This document shows, piece after piece, positions 26,334-37,796 of a stretch of 64,000 nucleotides of DNA. Position 1 is the stretch's first letter; the number at the start of each line of letters is the position of its first letter. The translations under genes and the position numbers were made by a program. Where the stretch lies: assembly GCF_013349995.1 (NCBI RefSeq), contig NZ_JABVXF010000001.1:372001-436000 (forward strand), written 5' to 3'. Under the pieces are notes generated by a model that saw only the letters and a program-made list of their open reading frames with translations, did not search any database and had not been told where the DNA came from. This DNA comes from Pseudoalteromonas sp. 0303 (lineage in GTDB: Bacteria; Pseudomonadota; Gammaproteobacteria; Enterobacterales; Alteromonadaceae).

Positions 26334-27470
26334 TTAAAAACCGTCTATGCCACGGCTTGGAACAATTGTTTCCCAGTGCTTACAAGATGGACATACCCAA
26401 TAAATGGTATGACTGGTAAAGCCACAGTGTTGGCACTGAAAATCAGGTTTGGTTGCGATATAAGACGTTACTAGCTTATCAATTTGATCGAGTACATCTT
26501 TAATATCGTTGTTTTGTTTGGCAAGTAGCTGTAATAAAAAGCTAAAGCCACGAATAGTCGGATGACGCTTTAAACTATCCGTTAAAAATTTGATTGCTTG
26601 CTCGATATGGCCTTGCTCAAGTAAAGCTTGGCAGTGTTTTATTTTTATTAATACGCCACCTTTATCTAGCAGCTCATTGAGCAATTCGTAAAACTGATGC
26701 GTCAAATTAAGTTTTTGATAGCTCAGTGCTAATTCTTCAATAAACACTGGCGCAAAAAACGTAAACTGACTAATCAGCTCACGCCAATAGTAAATTGCTT
26801 TTACATAATCTTCTTTAGTGAAAGCACTGTGGCCAAGCTCATACAACGGGCGAATAGCTTTGTGGTTTAAGCTAATGGCTTTACGCATAATTTGCGTATC
26901 ATTGTCTTGTAAGGCTGCTTCACAGTAAAAATTGGCAATCGCTTTTACATGCTGAGGTTTAGTGAACAACTCACTGTGGGCCTCGTACATGTTAATGCCC
27001 TTTTCCCACTCACGAGTTTGTGAATAAAGATTAATAATTGGCTCTAACGCTTCTTTATAGCCTGCCTTAACAAGCCATACTAAATGCTCTTCTGCACCAT
27101 CTAACAAGCCTGCCATAATGTAATCTTCAGCAAGTTCTAAGCGGCTGGTTGCAGCTTGTTGCTCATCAAGGCTTGGATGCTTTAATAACAGCTCATGAAT
27201 TTTAATGGCGCGGTCAAGTTCGCCACGGCGGCGGAACATAGTTGCAAGCGTTGAATAGTGTTCAACAGAATCAGCGGCAACTTCGAGTAGATTAATAAGG
27301 TGCTCTAAGCCTTGGTCTTCTTCTCTGTCTAAGAGAAATTTAAGGCCTTTGGAATATTCAGAGGTAATTTGGCGATTAAGCTGATGAGCTTGGTTTTTAG
27401 CGCTGTTTTTACCCATTATCCAACCGTAACCGGCTGCAACGGGTAAAAGTAAAAACAGAAGCTCAATCAT
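26334..27470 (-). CDS. lapB: LPS assembly regulator LapB (YciM)
   Basis: 378 residues, close to the E. coli length of 389. An N-terminal membrane anchor ([17 protein letters not shown]) precedes a chain of TPR repeats (about 35-330), and a C-terminal rubredoxin-type metal knuckle has CQHCG and CPSCK. LapB sits on the cytoplasmic face of the inner membrane and presents LpxC to FtsH, limiting LPS synthesis. Two bases separate it from lapA upstream. Confidence 0.95.
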   Translation of the reverse strand: MIELLFLLLPVAAGYGWIMGKNSAKNQAHQLNRQITSEYSKGLKFLLDREEDQGLEHLINLLEVAADSVEHYSTLATMFRRRGELDRAIKIHELLLKHPSLDEQQAATSRLELAEDYIMAGLLDGAEEHLVWLVKAGYKEALEPIINLYSQTREWEKGINMYEAHSELFTKPQHVKAIANFYCEAALQDNDTQIMRKAISLNHKAIRPLYELGHSAFTKEDYVKAIYYWRELISQFTFFAPVFIEELALSYQKLNLTHQFYELLNELLDKGGVLIKIKHCQALLEQGHIEQAIKFLTDSLKRHPTIRGFSFLLQLLAKQNNDIKDVLDQIDKLVTSYIATKPDFQCQHCGFTSHTIYWVCPSCKHWETIVPSRGIDGF

Positions 27471-27472
27471 GA

Positions 27473-27754
27473 TTAGGTGTCTTTATTAGCAACAAGCTTT
27501 TTATTGTTTTTTTCAGGCGCTAATTTTTTCTTTAAGCGATAATTTTGCCACTTTAACTGAGAAAACAGTGTAAAGCTTATAAAACAACCAATTGCGACAC
27601 CTAAAGTAAAGCAGATACTTATTACAACAGCTAGGGGCAAAGTATTACTCGCGATTAAATAATTGATTTGCACCAATTGTGGATTCTGTGAACCAAGTAC
27701 AAACGCAATAAATAAACACAGCGCAATTAATACAATTTTTAATACCCTAAACAA
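27473..27754 (-). CDS. lapA: LPS assembly protein LapA (YciS)
   Basis: A 93-residue membrane protein with two hydrophobic helices (about 5-22 and 40-65) separated by a short loop with GSQNPQLV, as in the YciS/DUF1049 family, and a basic cytoplasmic tail. It partners LapB and is cotranscribed with it. Confidence 0.9.
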   Translation of the reverse strand: MFRVLKIVLIALCLFIAFVLGSQNPQLVQINYLIASNTLPLAVVISICFTLGVAIGCFISFTLFSQLKWQNYRLKKKLAPEKNNKKLVANKDT

Positions 27755-27774
27755 GTAACTACTCCTGTATAAAA

Positions 27775-28062
27775 CTAGGCAATACTCGCATTTACGCGGT
27801 CACGTAATTCTTTACCTGGTTTAAAATGTGGTACGTGCTTACCGTCTAACTCAACTGTTTCGCCAGTCTTTGGATTACGACCTGTGCGAGGAGAACGATA
27901 ATGCAATGAGAAACTTCCAAAGCCACGGATCTCGATGCGATCTGAGCTAGATAATGAGCCGGCCATTTGTTCAAGAATTTCTTTAACGGCATTTTCAACA
28001 TCTTTCACAGGGATGTGTGCGTGTTGCTCGGCAAGTTGTTCTATCAATTCTGACTTAGTCAT
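27775..28062 (-). CDS. ihfB: Integration host factor beta subunit
   Basis: A 95-residue HU/IHF-family protein beginning [10 protein letters not shown]. The signature [22 protein letters not shown] covers the DNA-intercalating beta arm with its conserved Pro. It pairs with IhfA to bend DNA. It follows rpsA, the usual gammaproteobacterial order. Confidence 0.96.
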   Translation of the reverse strand: MTKSELIEQLAEQHAHIPVKDVENAVKEILEQMAGSLSSSDRIEIRGFGSFSLHYRSPRTGRNPKTGETVELDGKHVPHFKPGKELRDRVNASIA

Positions 28063-28086
28063 AGCGTTTCCTTAAAGAGTGGTAAA

Positions 28087-28108
28087 GGAAGGGCAAAACT
28101 GCCCTTCC
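28087..28108 (-). terminator. Hairpin after rpsA
   Basis: An 8-bp GC-rich stem (GGAAGGGC / GCCCTTCC) with a 6-base loop, followed on the minus strand by only TTT. It is likely a partial terminator or processing hairpin between rpsA and ihfB. Confidence 0.6.
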
Positions 28109-28127
28109 AATTTTAAAAGACTAGATA

Positions 28128-29795
28128 TTAGTCTTTTTGAGCATTTTTGAATGCTGCAGCCATAGCGTTTTCGAACGCTGGCTCTTCTTTCTTAAGCTTC
28201 TCTAGTACTTCTTTCTCTTCTGCTTCGAAAAGAGCTTTAACAGATAAGCTTAAAGTGCGGTTCTTACGATCAACACCAACGTATTTCGCTTCGATTTCGT
28301 CGCCTGCAGAAACTACAGTAGTAGCATCTTCAACACGCTCTTGAGCGATATCAGCTACACGGATGTAACCTTCAACGCCTTCGATTAGCTCAACAGTTGC
28401 GCCTTTCGCATCAACTTCAGTCACTTTACCTTTAACAATAGCACCTTTTTTGTTTGCGTCCAGGTAGTTATTGAATGGGTCAGCTTCGATTTGTTTAACA
28501 CCTAGAGAGATACGCTCACGCTCTGGGTCAACTTGTAATACGATAGCAGTGATTTCGTCGCCTTTCTTGAATTCACGTACAGCTTCTTCGCCTGGCGTGT
28601 TCCAAGAAATGTCTGAAAGGTGAACAAGACCGTCAATACCGCCTTCAAGACCGATGAAGATACCGAAGTCAGTGATTGATTTGATCTTACCAGTAACTTG
28701 GTCGCCTTTGTTTTGTAGACGAGCAAATTCTTGCCATGGGTTAGCAATACATTGCTTAAGACCAAGAGAAATACGACGACGCTCTTCGTCGATTTCAAGA
28801 ACCATAACTTCAACAGTGTCACCTAGTGAAACAACTTTTGAAGGGTGGATGTTCTTGTTAGTCCAATCCATTTCAGAAACGTGTACTAGACCTTCTACGC
28901 CTTCTTCGATTTCAACGAAACAACCGTAGTCAGTAAGGTTAGTTACACGACCAGAAAGCTTAGAACCTTCTGGGTAACGACCAGCGATAGCTGCCCATGG
29001 ATCTTCGCCAAGCTGTTTAAGGCCTAGAGATACACGAGTCTTTTCTTTGTCGAATTTAAGAACTTTAACTGCGATTTCGTCGCCAACATTAACGATTTCT
29101 GAAGGGTGCTTAACACGCTTCCACGCCATGTCTGTGATGTGTAGTAGACCGTCAACACCACCAAGGTCAACGAACGCACCGTAGTCAGTAAGGTTCTTAA
29201 CGATACCTTTAACTTCTTGACCTTCAACAAGGTTAGCAAGAAGTTCTTCACGCTCTTGTGAGTTCTCTGATTCGATAACTGCACGGCGAGAAACAACAAC
29301 GTTGTTACGTTTTTGGTCAAGCTTGATTACTTTGAACTCAAGCTCTTTACCTTCAAGGTGAGTTGTGTCACGTACTGGACGAACATCAACAAGTGAACCA
29401 GGTAGGAAGGCACGGATTGAATCAACTTCAACAGTGAAACCGCCTTTAACTTTACCGTTGATAACACCAGTAACAGTCTCTTGCTCTTCACATGCTTTTT
29501 CTAAGCGGATCCACGCTTCGTGACGCTTCGCTTTCTCACGAGAAAGGATAGTTTCACCGAAACCGTCTTCGATTGCGTCTAAAGCAACATCTACTTCGTC
29601 GCCAACAGCAACTTCTAGTTCACCAGCAGCATTTTTGAATTGCTCAGCAGGGATTGCACTTTCAGATTTAAGACCAGCATCAACAAGTACGATGTTGTTC
29701 TCGATTGAGATAACAGTACCTTTAACGATAGAGCCTTGCTCTGCTTCAAAACCCTTAAGGCTTTCTTCAAATAACTGCGCAAAATTTTCTGACAT
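28128..29795 (-). CDS. rpsA: 30S ribosomal protein S1
   Basis: 555 residues (E. coli 557) with six S1 OB-fold repeats. The middle repeats show the series [29 protein letters not shown] and [15 protein letters not shown]. It binds mRNA and the 30S subunit for initiation. A roughly 100-bp leader separates it from cmk and contains a small hairpin-capable region, where S1 autoregulation is known in E. coli. Confidence 0.98.
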   Translation of the reverse strand: MSENFAQLFEESLKGFEAEQGSIVKGTVISIENNIVLVDAGLKSESAIPAEQFKNAAGELEVAVGDEVDVALDAIEDGFGETILSREKAKRHEAWIRLEKACEEQETVTGVINGKVKGGFTVEVDSIRAFLPGSLVDVRPVRDTTHLEGKELEFKVIKLDQKRNNVVVSRRAVIESENSQEREELLANLVEGQEVKGIVKNLTDYGAFVDLGGVDGLLHITDMAWKRVKHPSEIVNVGDEIAVKVLKFDKEKTRVSLGLKQLGEDPWAAIAGRYPEGSKLSGRVTNLTDYGCFVEIEEGVEGLVHVSEMDWTNKNIHPSKVVSLGDTVEVMVLEIDEERRRISLGLKQCIANPWQEFARLQNKGDQVTGKIKSITDFGIFIGLEGGIDGLVHLSDISWNTPGEEAVREFKKGDEITAIVLQVDPERERISLGVKQIEADPFNNYLDANKKGAIVKGKVTEVDAKGATVELIEGVEGYIRVADIAQERVEDATTVVSAGDEIEAKYVGVDRKNRTLSLSVKALFEAEEKEVLEKLKKEEPAFENAMAAAFKNAQKD

Positions 29796-29893
29796 TATAC
29801 GTCTCTAAATAATTAAATAACCAATTAGCAACCATGCTGCATGGGGTTGTTAAAATAGCACTGGCTTCCTGCCGGCACCTTAATAAATTACTT

Positions 29894-30601
29894 TTAAGCT
29901 TTTGGAAGCTTTCCTGCAAGTACTGCTTCGTCGATTAAAGTTACTACTTTATCAAACACTTGCATTGCATTAAGCTCGCTAGTATCGAGCTCAATGGCGT
30001 CTTCTGCAGGAACAAGCGGCGCAACTTCACGCGTCATATCACGGTGATCGCGAGCTTTTATGTCCTCAAGTAGACCACTTAGTGTAACATCAAGACCGCG
30101 TTCGTTCAACTCAGCAAAGCGACGACGGGCGCGCTCTTCAGCTGATGCGGTTAAATAAATCTTCAATGGTGCATCTGGGAACACAACTGTGCCCATGTCA
30201 CGACCATCGGCAATTAAGCCGCTCTCAGTACGAAACGCACGTTGACGACGTAATAATGCTTCTCTCACCCGTGGTAATGCAGCAATCTTTGATGCCGCAG
30301 CACCCACTTCTTCGTTACGAATTGTGGTTGTGACGTCTTCGCCTTCCAAGACAATTTTAGAAGTATGTGTTTGGCTATCGACCAAAAACTGTACATCTAA
30401 GTTTGCAGCTAGCGGAACTAGCGCATCTTCATTATCTAGTTCAATTTGATGATGAAGCGCTGCAAGTGACAGCACACGATAAATCGCTCCACTGTCTAAT
30501 ACATCCCAACCTAATTTCTCGGCTAACAAGCGACAAACAGTTCCTTTACCTGAACCACTTGGGCCATCGATGGTGATTACGGGCATTGATAACGCCTGCA
30601 T
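29894..30601 (-). CDS. cmk: Cytidylate kinase
   Basis: A 235-residue nucleoside monophosphate kinase. The P-loop is [11 protein letters not shown] (near residue 12). The CMP-specific segment follows ([21 protein letters not shown]), as does the [10 protein letters not shown] lid region. It phosphorylates CMP and dCMP. It lies between aroA and rpsA, the standard cmk-rpsA order. Confidence 0.97.
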   Translation of the reverse strand: MQALSMPVITIDGPSGSGKGTVCRLLAEKLGWDVLDSGAIYRVLSLAALHHQIELDNEDALVPLAANLDVQFLVDSQTHTSKIVLEGEDVTTTIRNEEVGAAASKIAALPRVREALLRRQRAFRTESGLIADGRDMGTVVFPDAPLKIYLTASAEERARRRFAELNERGLDVTLSGLLEDIKARDHRDMTREVAPLVPAEDAIELDTSELNAMQVFDKVVTLIDEAVLAGKLPKA

Positions 30602-30705
30602 TTATAACCTCCTGCAATGCACACCAAAATAAAACCGCGATATTATACGCCAGTTCTAGAAATAGATCCGCATTTAGAATGTAACTTTTTATATTTTCTT
30701 CTGTT

Positions 30706-31986
30706 TTATTGACTTGAGACAGACTCTAGTACTTTGAAAAACGTTGGAAAAGTTTTGTATGTACACTTAGGATCGTTAATGGTTATCGGCTTTCCGCCAA
30801 CGGCAACCATTGCAAAACACATGGCAATACGGTGATCGTTATAGGTATCAATCGCTACATCGTTAAATGTGTCTGGTGGTGTAATTTCGATGAAATCTTC
30901 ACCTTCAACCACTTCTGCACCAACTTTACGAAGCTCAGTCGCCATGGCATATAAGCGATCTGTTTCTTTTACACGCCAGTTATAGATATTACGAATAGCT
31001 GTTTTACCTTTAGCAAAAAGCGCAACAGTGGCGAGTGTCATTGCCGCATCAGGGATTGCATTGGCATCAATATCGACCGCGTTTAGCTCACCTTTACGAA
31101 CCACCAGCTTTTCATCGTACCAATCGATTTTAGCGCCTACTTGCTCCATAACTTTGGCAAAACCAATATCACCTTGAACAGATGCCGCACCTACCCCGTT
31201 AATTTCAATTTCGCCGCCAGCTATTGCAGCCGCCGCAACAAAATAAGAGGCGCTTGATGCATCACCTTCTACCATAATACGCTCAAGTGCTTGATACTGC
31301 TGACAGCCTTTAACGTAAAATGTTTCGTAATTGTCATGGCTTACAGTAACGCCAAAGCGCTTCATTACATCTAGGGTAATGTCAATGTAAGGCTTTGATA
31401 CCAGCGTGCCTTTAATGGTGATTTCTGTATCGCCATTAAATAATGGCGCTGCCATTAGTAACGCTGTTAAGAACTGGCTAGAAATGCTGCCATCAATTGC
31501 AACTTTACCACCGTTGATTTTGCCGCCTTTTATGGCCAGTGGTGGATAATCTTTGTGCTTGAGGTATTCAACATCACCACCGAGTGCTTGTAGTGCATCT
31601 ACCAAATGGCCGATTGGGCGCTCTTCCATACGAGGCTCGCCGACCAGCTGGTACTCGCCATCTACAGCAGCTAAAACCGCTGTCAGTGGACGATAAGCTG
31701 TACCGGCATTACCTAAAAATAAAGGCTCGCTTGGGGTTTTAAATTTACCCGCAACACCCTCTACGGTGGCAACTGTTTTATCTTTATTAAGCGATACATT
31801 TACGCCTAAAAGATTTAATGCACCTAACATGTGACGAATGTCATCACTGTCTAGTAGGTTTTCAACAACCGTTGTGCCCTCTGCAAGAGCAGCTAGTAAC
31901 AAGATACGGTTTGATAAGCTTTTTGAGCCTGGTAGTGTCACACTACCATTTACCTTTGTAATCGGTTCAAGACGAAGCTGTTCCAT
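30706..31986 (-). CDS. aroA: 5-enolpyruvylshikimate-3-phosphate synthase
   Basis: 426 residues (E. coli 427). Motifs: PGSKSLSNR near residue 19, [10 protein letters not shown] (Gly95 matches the E. coli Gly96 of the glyphosate/PEP pocket, with Pro100 retained, so a class I sensitive type is expected), and NDHRIAM near the C-terminus. It makes EPSP in the shikimate pathway. It starts two bases after the serC stop, forming a serC-aroA operon. Confidence 0.97.
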   Translation of the reverse strand: MEQLRLEPITKVNGSVTLPGSKSLSNRILLLAALAEGTTVVENLLDSDDIRHMLGALNLLGVNVSLNKDKTVATVEGVAGKFKTPSEPLFLGNAGTAYRPLTAVLAAVDGEYQLVGEPRMEERPIGHLVDALQALGGDVEYLKHKDYPPLAIKGGKINGGKVAIDGSISSQFLTALLMAAPLFNGDTEITIKGTLVSKPYIDITLDVMKRFGVTVSHDNYETFYVKGCQQYQALERIMVEGDASSASYFVAAAAIAGGEIEINGVGAASVQGDIGFAKVMEQVGAKIDWYDEKLVVRKGELNAVDIDANAIPDAAMTLATVALFAKGKTAIRNIYNWRVKETDRLYAMATELRKVGAEVVEGEDFIEITPPDTFNDVAIDTYNDHRIAMCFAMVAVGGKPITINDPKCTYKTFPTFFKVLESVSSQ

Positions 31987-31988
31987 AA

Positions 31989-33077
31989 TTAGCTGTTCTC
32001 CTTGGCGAATTTTTCCATAAAATTGACCAAGGCTTGAACACCTTCAAGTGGCATCGCATTATAAATGCTTGCGCGCATACCACCGACAATACGGTGACCT
32101 TCAAGGGCTAATAAGCCTGCTTTTTTTGACTCACTAATGAATTTATCATTCAGTGATTCGTCGTTTAGCCAAAACGGTACGTTCATACGCGAACGGCAAT
32201 GCTTGGCAACTTTGTTGCTGTAAAAATCTGAGCTATCAATGTAATTGTAAAGAAGTTCTGCTTTTGCGATGTTTTGTTCTTCCATCGCTTTAACGCCGCC
32301 GTTTGCTTCTAGCCATTCAAATACTTCAGCAGCTAAGTACCACGCGAATGTCGGTGGTGTGTTATACATGCTGCCTTGTTTTGCTTCTAATGCGTAATCA
32401 AGAATACCTGGCTTTGCAAGACCTTCACGCTCAAGAAGCGTTTTGCGAACAATAACAATCGATAAACCTGACGGGCCAATATTCTTTTGTGCCCCAGCGT
32501 AAATAAGATCGAACTGATTTACGTCAAACTCGCGCGATAAAATAGTCGATGACATATCAGCCACAATCGGTGCTGATGGGTGTGATGGTACGTCAAAAAT
32601 TTCAATGCCGTCTACGGTTTCATTCGGACAATAGTGAATGTAAGACGCATCAGCAGGTAATTCCCAGCTGCTTGCTTGTTTAATAGAGAACTGGCCATTT
32701 TGCTGCTCATCATCACGTACATTGATGCTTTCAACTGCAGTGAATTTTGCCGCTTCTGAAGTAGCCCCTTTAGACCATACACCGTTTTCACAGTACACAG
32801 CTGGCTTATCATCAAGGTGAAGGTTCAGTGGTACAGCACTGAATTGACCACGGCCACCGCCGTGCATAAATAACACTTCAAACTCATCGCTAATATTCAT
32901 TAAACGACGCAGGCTTGCTTCACATTTAGTGGTAAGCGCTAAAAAGTCGCTGCTGCGATGGCTAATTTCCATCACAGAGACACCTAAACCTTGCCAATCT
33001 ATAAATTCTTTTTGTGCTTTTTGCATAACTGCCGGCGGTAGCATTGCCGGTCCTGCACAAAAATTATACTTAGTCAT
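31989..33077 (-). CDS. serC: Phosphoserine aminotransferase
   Basis: 362 residues, the same length as E. coli SerC. A PLP-dependent fold type I enzyme: N-terminal [11 protein letters not shown], the HGGGRGQF phosphate-binding segment, and the Schiff-base Lys in [12 protein letters not shown]. It makes phosphoserine for serine synthesis and acts in the pyridoxal phosphate pathway. First gene of the serC-aroA operon, following the gyrA terminator. Confidence 0.97.
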   Translation of the reverse strand: MTKYNFCAGPAMLPPAVMQKAQKEFIDWQGLGVSVMEISHRSSDFLALTTKCEASLRRLMNISDEFEVLFMHGGGRGQFSAVPLNLHLDDKPAVYCENGVWSKGATSEAAKFTAVESINVRDDEQQNGQFSIKQASSWELPADASYIHYCPNETVDGIEIFDVPSHPSAPIVADMSSTILSREFDVNQFDLIYAGAQKNIGPSGLSIVIVRKTLLEREGLAKPGILDYALEAKQGSMYNTPPTFAWYLAAEVFEWLEANGGVKAMEEQNIAKAELLYNYIDSSDFYSNKVAKHCRSRMNVPFWLNDESLNDKFISESKKAGLLALEGHRIVGGMRASIYNAMPLEGVQALVNFMEKFAKENS

Positions 33078-33113
33078 TACTTTGCCTCATTCCAGTAATT
33101 ATAGTGCGGATAA

Positions 33114-33137
33114 AAAAAGCGGCCGAAGCCGCTTTTT
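33114..33137 (-). terminator. Terminator of gyrA
   Basis: A 10-bp stem (AAAAAGCGGC / GCCGCTTTTT) with a CGAA loop, 10 bp beyond the gyrA stop on the minus strand. Confidence 0.9.
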
Positions 33138-33146
33138 AAATCAATG

Positions 33147-35843
33147 TTATTCTGAAGGTGGGTTATCACCCGTTTTTTCAGTATTGGTATCGACTACTTC
33201 AACGGCCTCGCCTTCGATGGCTTCAAGCTCATCAACTTCGATTTCTTCGATACGTTGTAAACCAACTACTTGCTCTTCGTCAATAGTTCGTATCAAAATA
33301 ACGCCTTGAGTATTACGACCAACCGTAGAAACCTCGTTTACACGGGTACGTACTAAGGTACCGCGATTCGAGATAATCATGATTTCGTCGTTATCGTCAA
33401 CTTGAACTGCACCAACCACAGCGCCATTACGCTCGCTTACTTTGATTGATACAACACCTTGTGTTGCACGGCTCTTCGATGGGTAATCTTCAAGTGCTGT
33501 ACGCTTACCGTAACCGTTTTCTGTTACAGTTAGGATTGCACCATCTGACTTAGGTACGATTAACGACACAACGCGTTGGTCGTCAGCCATCTTGATACCA
33601 CGAACACCTGTTGCTGTACGACCCATTGGACGTACACCTTTGAAGCGGATTTCTGGGTTACCGTTTTCGTCTAGAACTGGGTTACCGTTTTCATCAACAA
33701 CTGCTGACTCTTCTGCTTCTTTAAAGCGAACAACTTTACCAGCATCAGTGAATAGCATGATTTCATTCGTGCCATCAGTGATATCAACACCAATTAGGCT
33801 ATCGCCTTCATTTAGGTTAACAGCGATGATACCGCTCGCACGTTGACGGCTGTATGCTGTAAGTGGTGTTTTCTTAACTGTACCAAACGCAGTTGCCATG
33901 AAGATGTATTTATCTTCTTCGTACTCACGTACTGGTAAGATAGCAGTAATACGCTCATCAGCTTCAAGTGGTAATAAGTTAACAATTGGCTTACCACGCG
34001 CTGCACGGCTTGCTAATGGTAACTGATATACTTTCAACCAGTATAGGCGACCTGCTGTTGAGAAGCACAGGATTGTATCGTGTGTGTTAGCAACTAATAG
34101 ACGTTCGATGAAGTCTTCATCTTTCATCTTCGTTGCTGATTTACCTTTACCACCACGACGCTGTGCTTCGTAATCCGATAATGGTTGATACTTAACGTAA
34201 CCTTCGTGAGAAAGCGTTACGACAACGTCTTCTTCATTGATTAGGTCTTCAAGGCTAATATCGTGAGCAGCTGCACTGATTTCAGTACGACGTTCGTCAC
34301 CATATTGCTCTTTAATTTCTACTAGCTCGTCGCGGATAACTTCCATTAGACGCTCTGGGCTTGAAAGAATATGTAAAAGCTCAGCAATTAGATCAAGTAA
34401 GTTTTGGTACTCGTCTAAGATCTTCTCATGCTCAAGACCCGTTAGTTTGTGTAAACGTAGGTCTAGAATTGCTTGTGCTTGTTGCTCAGATAAATAGTAC
34501 TGACCGTCACGGATACCTAAATCAGCCGCTAACCAATCAGGACGTGCTACGTTATCTTCACCCGCTTTTTCAAGCATTGTTTTAACAGTGCCTAGTTCCC
34601 AAGGACGTGCTGTTAGTGCCGCTTTTGCTTCTGCTGGTGTTGGTGACTTACGAATAAGTTCGATAATTGGGTCGATATTCGCAAGGGCAATCGCTAAGCC
34701 TTCAAGCGTGTGAGCACGGTCACGGGCTTTACGTAAATCGAATACTGTACGACGTGTAACAACTTCACGGCGGTGTACGATAAACGCTTCAAGCATTTCC
34801 TTTAAGTTGAAACACTTAGGTTGGTTGTTATCAAGTGCAACCATGTTCATACCAAACACAGTTTGTAACTGAGTTTGTGCATATAGGTTGTTTAAGATTA
34901 CTTCACCAACATCACCACGTTTGATTTCGATAACGATACGCATACCGTCTTTATCTGATTCATCACGTAGTGCACTAATACCTTCAATCTTCTTATCTTT
35001 AACAAGCTCTGCGATCTTTTCGATTAGGCGTGCTTTGTTAACTTGATAAGGGATTTCGTGAACGATGATTGTTTCACGACCGGTTTTTTCGTCAACTTCG
35101 ATTTCAGCGCGAGCACGGATATATACTTTACCACGACCGGTTAAGTACGCTTGCTCAATGCCTTTTTTACCATTGATAATCGCCGCAGTCGGGAAATCTG
35201 GACCTGGGATATATTCAATAAGGTCAGCAATTGACATATCAGGGTTTTGAATAAGCGCTAAACAACCATTGATAACTTCTGTTAAGTTATGAGGTGGAAT
35301 GTTCGTCGCCATACCAACCGCGATACCCGAAGAACCATTTACTAATAAGTTAGGAACTTTAGTAGGTAATACGTCAGGAATTTGCTCAGTACCGTCGTAG
35401 TTCGGTACGTAATCAACCGTTTCTTTTTCTAAATCAGCTAATAATTCATGTGACATTTTCGCCATACGGACTTCCGTATAACGCATTGCTGCCGCAGAGT
35501 CACCGTCAACAGAACCAAAGTTACCTTGGCCGTCAACAAGCATGTAGCGTAATGAGAAAGGCTGCGCCATACGAACGATGGTGTCATATACCGCGCTGTC
35601 GCCATGTGGGTGGTACTTACCGATTACATCACCAACAACACGTGCTGATTTCTTGTAAGGTTTATTCCAATCATTATTGAGTTCGTTCATTGCAAACAGA
35701 ACGCGGCGGTGAACTGGCTTTAAGCCGTCACGTACGTCTGGCAATGCACGTCCTACGATTACACTCATCGCGTAATCAAGGTAGGAGTTTTTTAATTCAT
35801 CTTCAATATTGACTGGCAGAATTTCATTGGCGAGATCAGTCAT
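33147..35843 (-). CDS. gyrA: DNA gyrase subunit A
   Basis: 898 residues. The N-terminal breakage-reunion domain has the catalytic Tyr122 ([11 protein letters not shown]) and a quinolone-resistance region with Ser83 and Asp87, both the sensitive wild-type residues. The C-terminal beta-pinwheel domain contains the GyrA box (QRRGGKG), which identifies gyrase rather than topoisomerase IV. It has a short insertion with two DENGNP repeats (near residues 725-745) and an acidic C-terminal tail. Divergent from ubiG, as in E. coli. Confidence 0.98.
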   Translation of the reverse strand: MTDLANEILPVNIEDELKNSYLDYAMSVIVGRALPDVRDGLKPVHRRVLFAMNELNNDWNKPYKKSARVVGDVIGKYHPHGDSAVYDTIVRMAQPFSLRYMLVDGQGNFGSVDGDSAAAMRYTEVRMAKMSHELLADLEKETVDYVPNYDGTEQIPDVLPTKVPNLLVNGSSGIAVGMATNIPPHNLTEVINGCLALIQNPDMSIADLIEYIPGPDFPTAAIINGKKGIEQAYLTGRGKVYIRARAEIEVDEKTGRETIIVHEIPYQVNKARLIEKIAELVKDKKIEGISALRDESDKDGMRIVIEIKRGDVGEVILNNLYAQTQLQTVFGMNMVALDNNQPKCFNLKEMLEAFIVHRREVVTRRTVFDLRKARDRAHTLEGLAIALANIDPIIELIRKSPTPAEAKAALTARPWELGTVKTMLEKAGEDNVARPDWLAADLGIRDGQYYLSEQQAQAILDLRLHKLTGLEHEKILDEYQNLLDLIAELLHILSSPERLMEVIRDELVEIKEQYGDERRTEISAAAHDISLEDLINEEDVVVTLSHEGYVKYQPLSDYEAQRRGGKGKSATKMKDEDFIERLLVANTHDTILCFSTAGRLYWLKVYQLPLASRAARGKPIVNLLPLEADERITAILPVREYEEDKYIFMATAFGTVKKTPLTAYSRQRASGIIAVNLNEGDSLIGVDITDGTNEIMLFTDAGKVVRFKEAEESAVVDENGNPVLDENGNPEIRFKGVRPMGRTATGVRGIKMADDQRVVSLIVPKSDGAILTVTENGYGKRTALEDYPSKSRATQGVVSIKVSERNGAVVGAVQVDDNDEIMIISNRGTLVRTRVNEVSTVGRNTQGVILIRTIDEEQVVGLQRIEEIEVDELEAIEGEAVEVVDTNTEKTGDNPPSE

Positions 35844-35962
35844 TTGATTTCACATTCCTTCAGTATTGACTCATTAAGAGGCAAACCGCCGTCTTAAGAG
35901 CTTTAGTTATTATTTCCAGACCATGCTATCACAATTTATTTAGATTTACAGGCGCTAAATCT

Positions 35963-35992
35963 TTGCGATTTATTAATTTCCCCCTATATAAT
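35963..35992 (+). promoter_or_regulatory. Sigma-70-type promoter of ubiG
   Basis: TTGCGA (35963-35968), an 18-bp spacer, then TATAAT (35987-35992). Predicted transcription start is near 35999, about 20 bp before the chosen ubiG start. Confidence 0.65.
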
Positions 35993-36019
35993 GGCCTCAG
36001 ATTAACGAGGAAGTTTTTT

Positions 36020-36730
36020 ATGACCGAGCATCAAAATGTAGATAATGCAGAAATTGCAAAGTTTGAAGCCATCGCAGAACGTTGGTGGGACCGCGACGGA
36101 GAGTTCAAACCCCTTCATGAAATAAATCCTCTTCGCTTGGATTTTGTCGCTGATAAAGTAGGCGGCTTATTTGATAAGGAAACCTTAGATGTTGGCTGTG
36201 GTGGCGGCATCTTAAGTGAAAGTATGGCGCGTATGGGCGCTAAAGTAACCGGTATCGATATGGGCCAAGAGCCACTTACCGTTGCTAAGTTACATAGTTT
36301 AGAAACAGGCGTACCTGTTGATTATATAAAAGTACCTGCAGAGCAATTCGCTGCTGAGCACCCTGCTCGCTTTGATGTAGTGACTTGTATGGAAATGCTT
36401 GAGCATGTTCCAGACCCTGCTTCTATTATTCGTGCTGTCGCTGAGCTTGCTAAACCGGGCGCCGATGTCTTCTTTTCAACATTAAATAAAACACCAAAAG
36501 CCTACTTGTTTGCTATTGTCGGTGCTGAAAAGCTTTTAAAGATGGTGCCAGAAGGTACTCATGATCATAAAAAGTTTATCAAACCTGCACAGCTTATTGC
36601 ATGGGCAGAAGAAGCGGGATTAAAAGTACGCGCCAGTACCGGCCTTCATTATAACCCGTTTTCTAAGCAGTACAGCTTAAATGATGATGTAAGTGTTAAT
36701 TACATCCTCCACTTTGAGAAACTAGCCTGA
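36020..36730 (+). CDS. ubiG: Ubiquinone biosynthesis O-methyltransferase
   Basis: A 236-residue SAM-dependent methyltransferase (E. coli 240). It has the UbiG N-terminal [13 protein letters not shown], the SAM loop [12 protein letters not shown] (near 55) and [12 protein letters not shown]. It performs both O-methylations of the quinone ring. I start at ATG 36020 (GAGGAAG upstream, length matching the family). A longer frame from 35963 overlaps the promoter. Its stop overlaps the next start (TGATG), coupling it to the HAD phosphatase. Confidence 0.95.
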   Translation: MTEHQNVDNAEIAKFEAIAERWWDRDGEFKPLHEINPLRLDFVADKVGGLFDKETLDVGCGGGILSESMARMGAKVTGIDMGQEPLTVAKLHSLETGVPVDYIKVPAEQFAAEHPARFDVVTCMEMLEHVPDPASIIRAVAELAKPGADVFFSTLNKTPKAYLFAIVGAEKLLKMVPEGTHDHKKFIKPAQLIAWAEEAGLKVRASTGLHYNPFSKQYSLNDDVSVNYILHFEKLA

Positions 36731-37404
36731 TGAGTGGTGTGCAAGCACCCTCTATCGATTTTGATGCGTTTATCTTTGATTTAGATGGCACACTACTCGA
36801 TACCGCGGATGACTTAGGTGGTGCATTAAACCGAGTGTTAACAGATGCCAATGTGGCGCCTGTTGCTGAGCATGTTTATCGCCCTGCTGCTTCTAACGGT
36901 GCAAATGCATTATTAGAAGTGGGCTTTGGTGATATATGGCCTGAACTTGAACAACTCGCCTTGCGCCAGCAGCTTCTTGACTACTACGCCGAAGATATTG
37001 CTGTGCACAGTAAATGCTTCAACGGCATAGAACAGCTTTTAATTGCACTTGAGCAAAACAATATTAAGTGGGGCATTATGACTAATAAGCCCGGCTTTTT
37101 AACTGAGCCCTTAGTGCAAGCTATTCCCTCTTTGCGTGATGCAAAAGCGGTTGTGAGTGGCGATACATTAGCTGTGTCAAAACCATCACCGGATCCACTA
37201 TTACACACCGCTGAGATCTTAGACGTTGATCCGAGCCGTTGTTTGTATATCGGTGATGCTGAACGTGATATTCAAGCTGCAAAAGCGGCCAATATGTACA
37301 GCGCAACAGCGTTATGGGGTTATATACCCAGTGTAGACGCTGCACTTGGCTGGCAAGCGGATTTCAATTGGCAAACGCCGATTGATGGTTTTAACCATAT
37401 ATAG
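36730..37404 (+). CDS. HAD-family phosphatase, Gph/MupP-like
   Basis: A 224-residue haloacid-dehalogenase subfamily IA enzyme: motif I FIFDLDGTLLDT (near residue 13) with nucleophile and acid Asp, motif II MTNKP, and motifs III/IV in SKPSPDPL and YIGDAERDI. It is either phosphoglycolate phosphatase or MurNAc-6-phosphate phosphatase MupP. In Pseudomonas aeruginosa mupP directly follows ubiG, as here, which favours MupP, but I see no decisive residue. Its 3' end overlaps an NrdR-box-like site of the next operon. Confidence 0.85.
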   Translation: MSGVQAPSIDFDAFIFDLDGTLLDTADDLGGALNRVLTDANVAPVAEHVYRPAASNGANALLEVGFGDIWPELEQLALRQQLLDYYAEDIAVHSKCFNGIEQLLIALEQNNIKWGIMTNKPGFLTEPLVQAIPSLRDAKAVVSGDTLAVSKPSPDPLLHTAEILDVDPSRCLYIGDAERDIQAAKAANMYSATALWGYIPSVDAALGWQADFNWQTPIDGFNHI

Positions 37405-37438
37405 TGTTATTTGATAACTGAAACACCATATATTGTGA
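37392..37438 (+). promoter_or_regulatory. Distal pair of NrdR-box-like sites
   Basis: Two 16-bp sites, 37392-37407 (TAACCATATATAGTGT) and 37423-37438 (ACACCATATATTGTGA), agree well with the NrdR consensus acaCwAtATaTwGtgt. They start exactly 31 bp apart, three helical turns, the known spacing of cooperative NrdR boxes. The first overlaps the stop codon of the phosphatase gene. Confidence 0.7.
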
Positions 37439-37587
37439 TTTGATTTACTTTTGAGCATTCATTGATGATAAAAAAATCAGTCAAAATTTATTTTTAAAAA
37501 CGGTAAATTTTCTGGATCTTTTGTTGATTTCTACAAATTTCGTCGTCTATGAATGTTCAAAGGTTAATGGTCACTAACACAATGCGT

Positions 37588-37607
37588 TTATCCAATAGTT
37601 TTCCACA
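37588..37607 (+). promoter_or_regulatory. Two DnaA-box-like sites upstream of nrdA
   Basis: TTATCCAAT (37588-37596) and TTTTCCACA (37599-37607) each differ from TTATCCACA by one or two bases, lie adjacent and point the same way. The E. coli nrdAB promoter is likewise controlled through upstream DnaA boxes. Confidence 0.5.
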
Positions 37608-37627
37608 AAATGGGGCAATTCTATCCC

Positions 37628-37656
37628 TTGCAAAACAGCGCAGACCACACTATCTT
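37628..37656 (+). promoter_or_regulatory. nrdA promoter
   Basis: TTGCAA (37628-37633), a 17-bp spacer, TATCTT (37651-37656). The -10 lies inside an NrdR-box-like site, so NrdR binding would block polymerase. Predicted leader of about 135 nt. Confidence 0.55.
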
Positions 37657-37691
37657 GTGATCTGCAATTTAAACAACACCAGATATTGTGG
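37645..37691 (+). promoter_or_regulatory. Proximal pair of NrdR-box-like sites
   Basis: Sites at 37645-37660 (CCACACTATCTTGTGA) and 37676-37691 (ACACCAGATATTGTGG) start exactly 31 bp apart, overlapping the -10 box and the transcription start. This is the expected repressor position for NrdR, which shuts off ribonucleotide reductase genes. Confidence 0.7.
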
Positions 37692-37796
37692 CTAAATGTT
37701 ATTCAATTAGATCACCCTGGCGTTTAATAATAATAATTACATAAAGAATACCTTTGTCTTTACAACTATAATTTCCCAAGGAATACAGGCAAAACT

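Noticed and set aside
33660..33720. DENGNP repeat in GyrA considered as a mobile or disrupted segment
   Set aside because: The frame is intact and the repeat is a short in-frame loop expansion in the C-terminal domain.
33147..35843. Possibility that this gene is parC rather than gyrA
   Set aside because: The GyrA box QRRGGKG and the position divergent from ubiG identify gyrase A.
37645..37691. Initially read as CRP or Fur sites
   Set aside because: The spacing of exactly 31 bp and the AT core with flanking CAC/GTG fit NrdR boxes much better.
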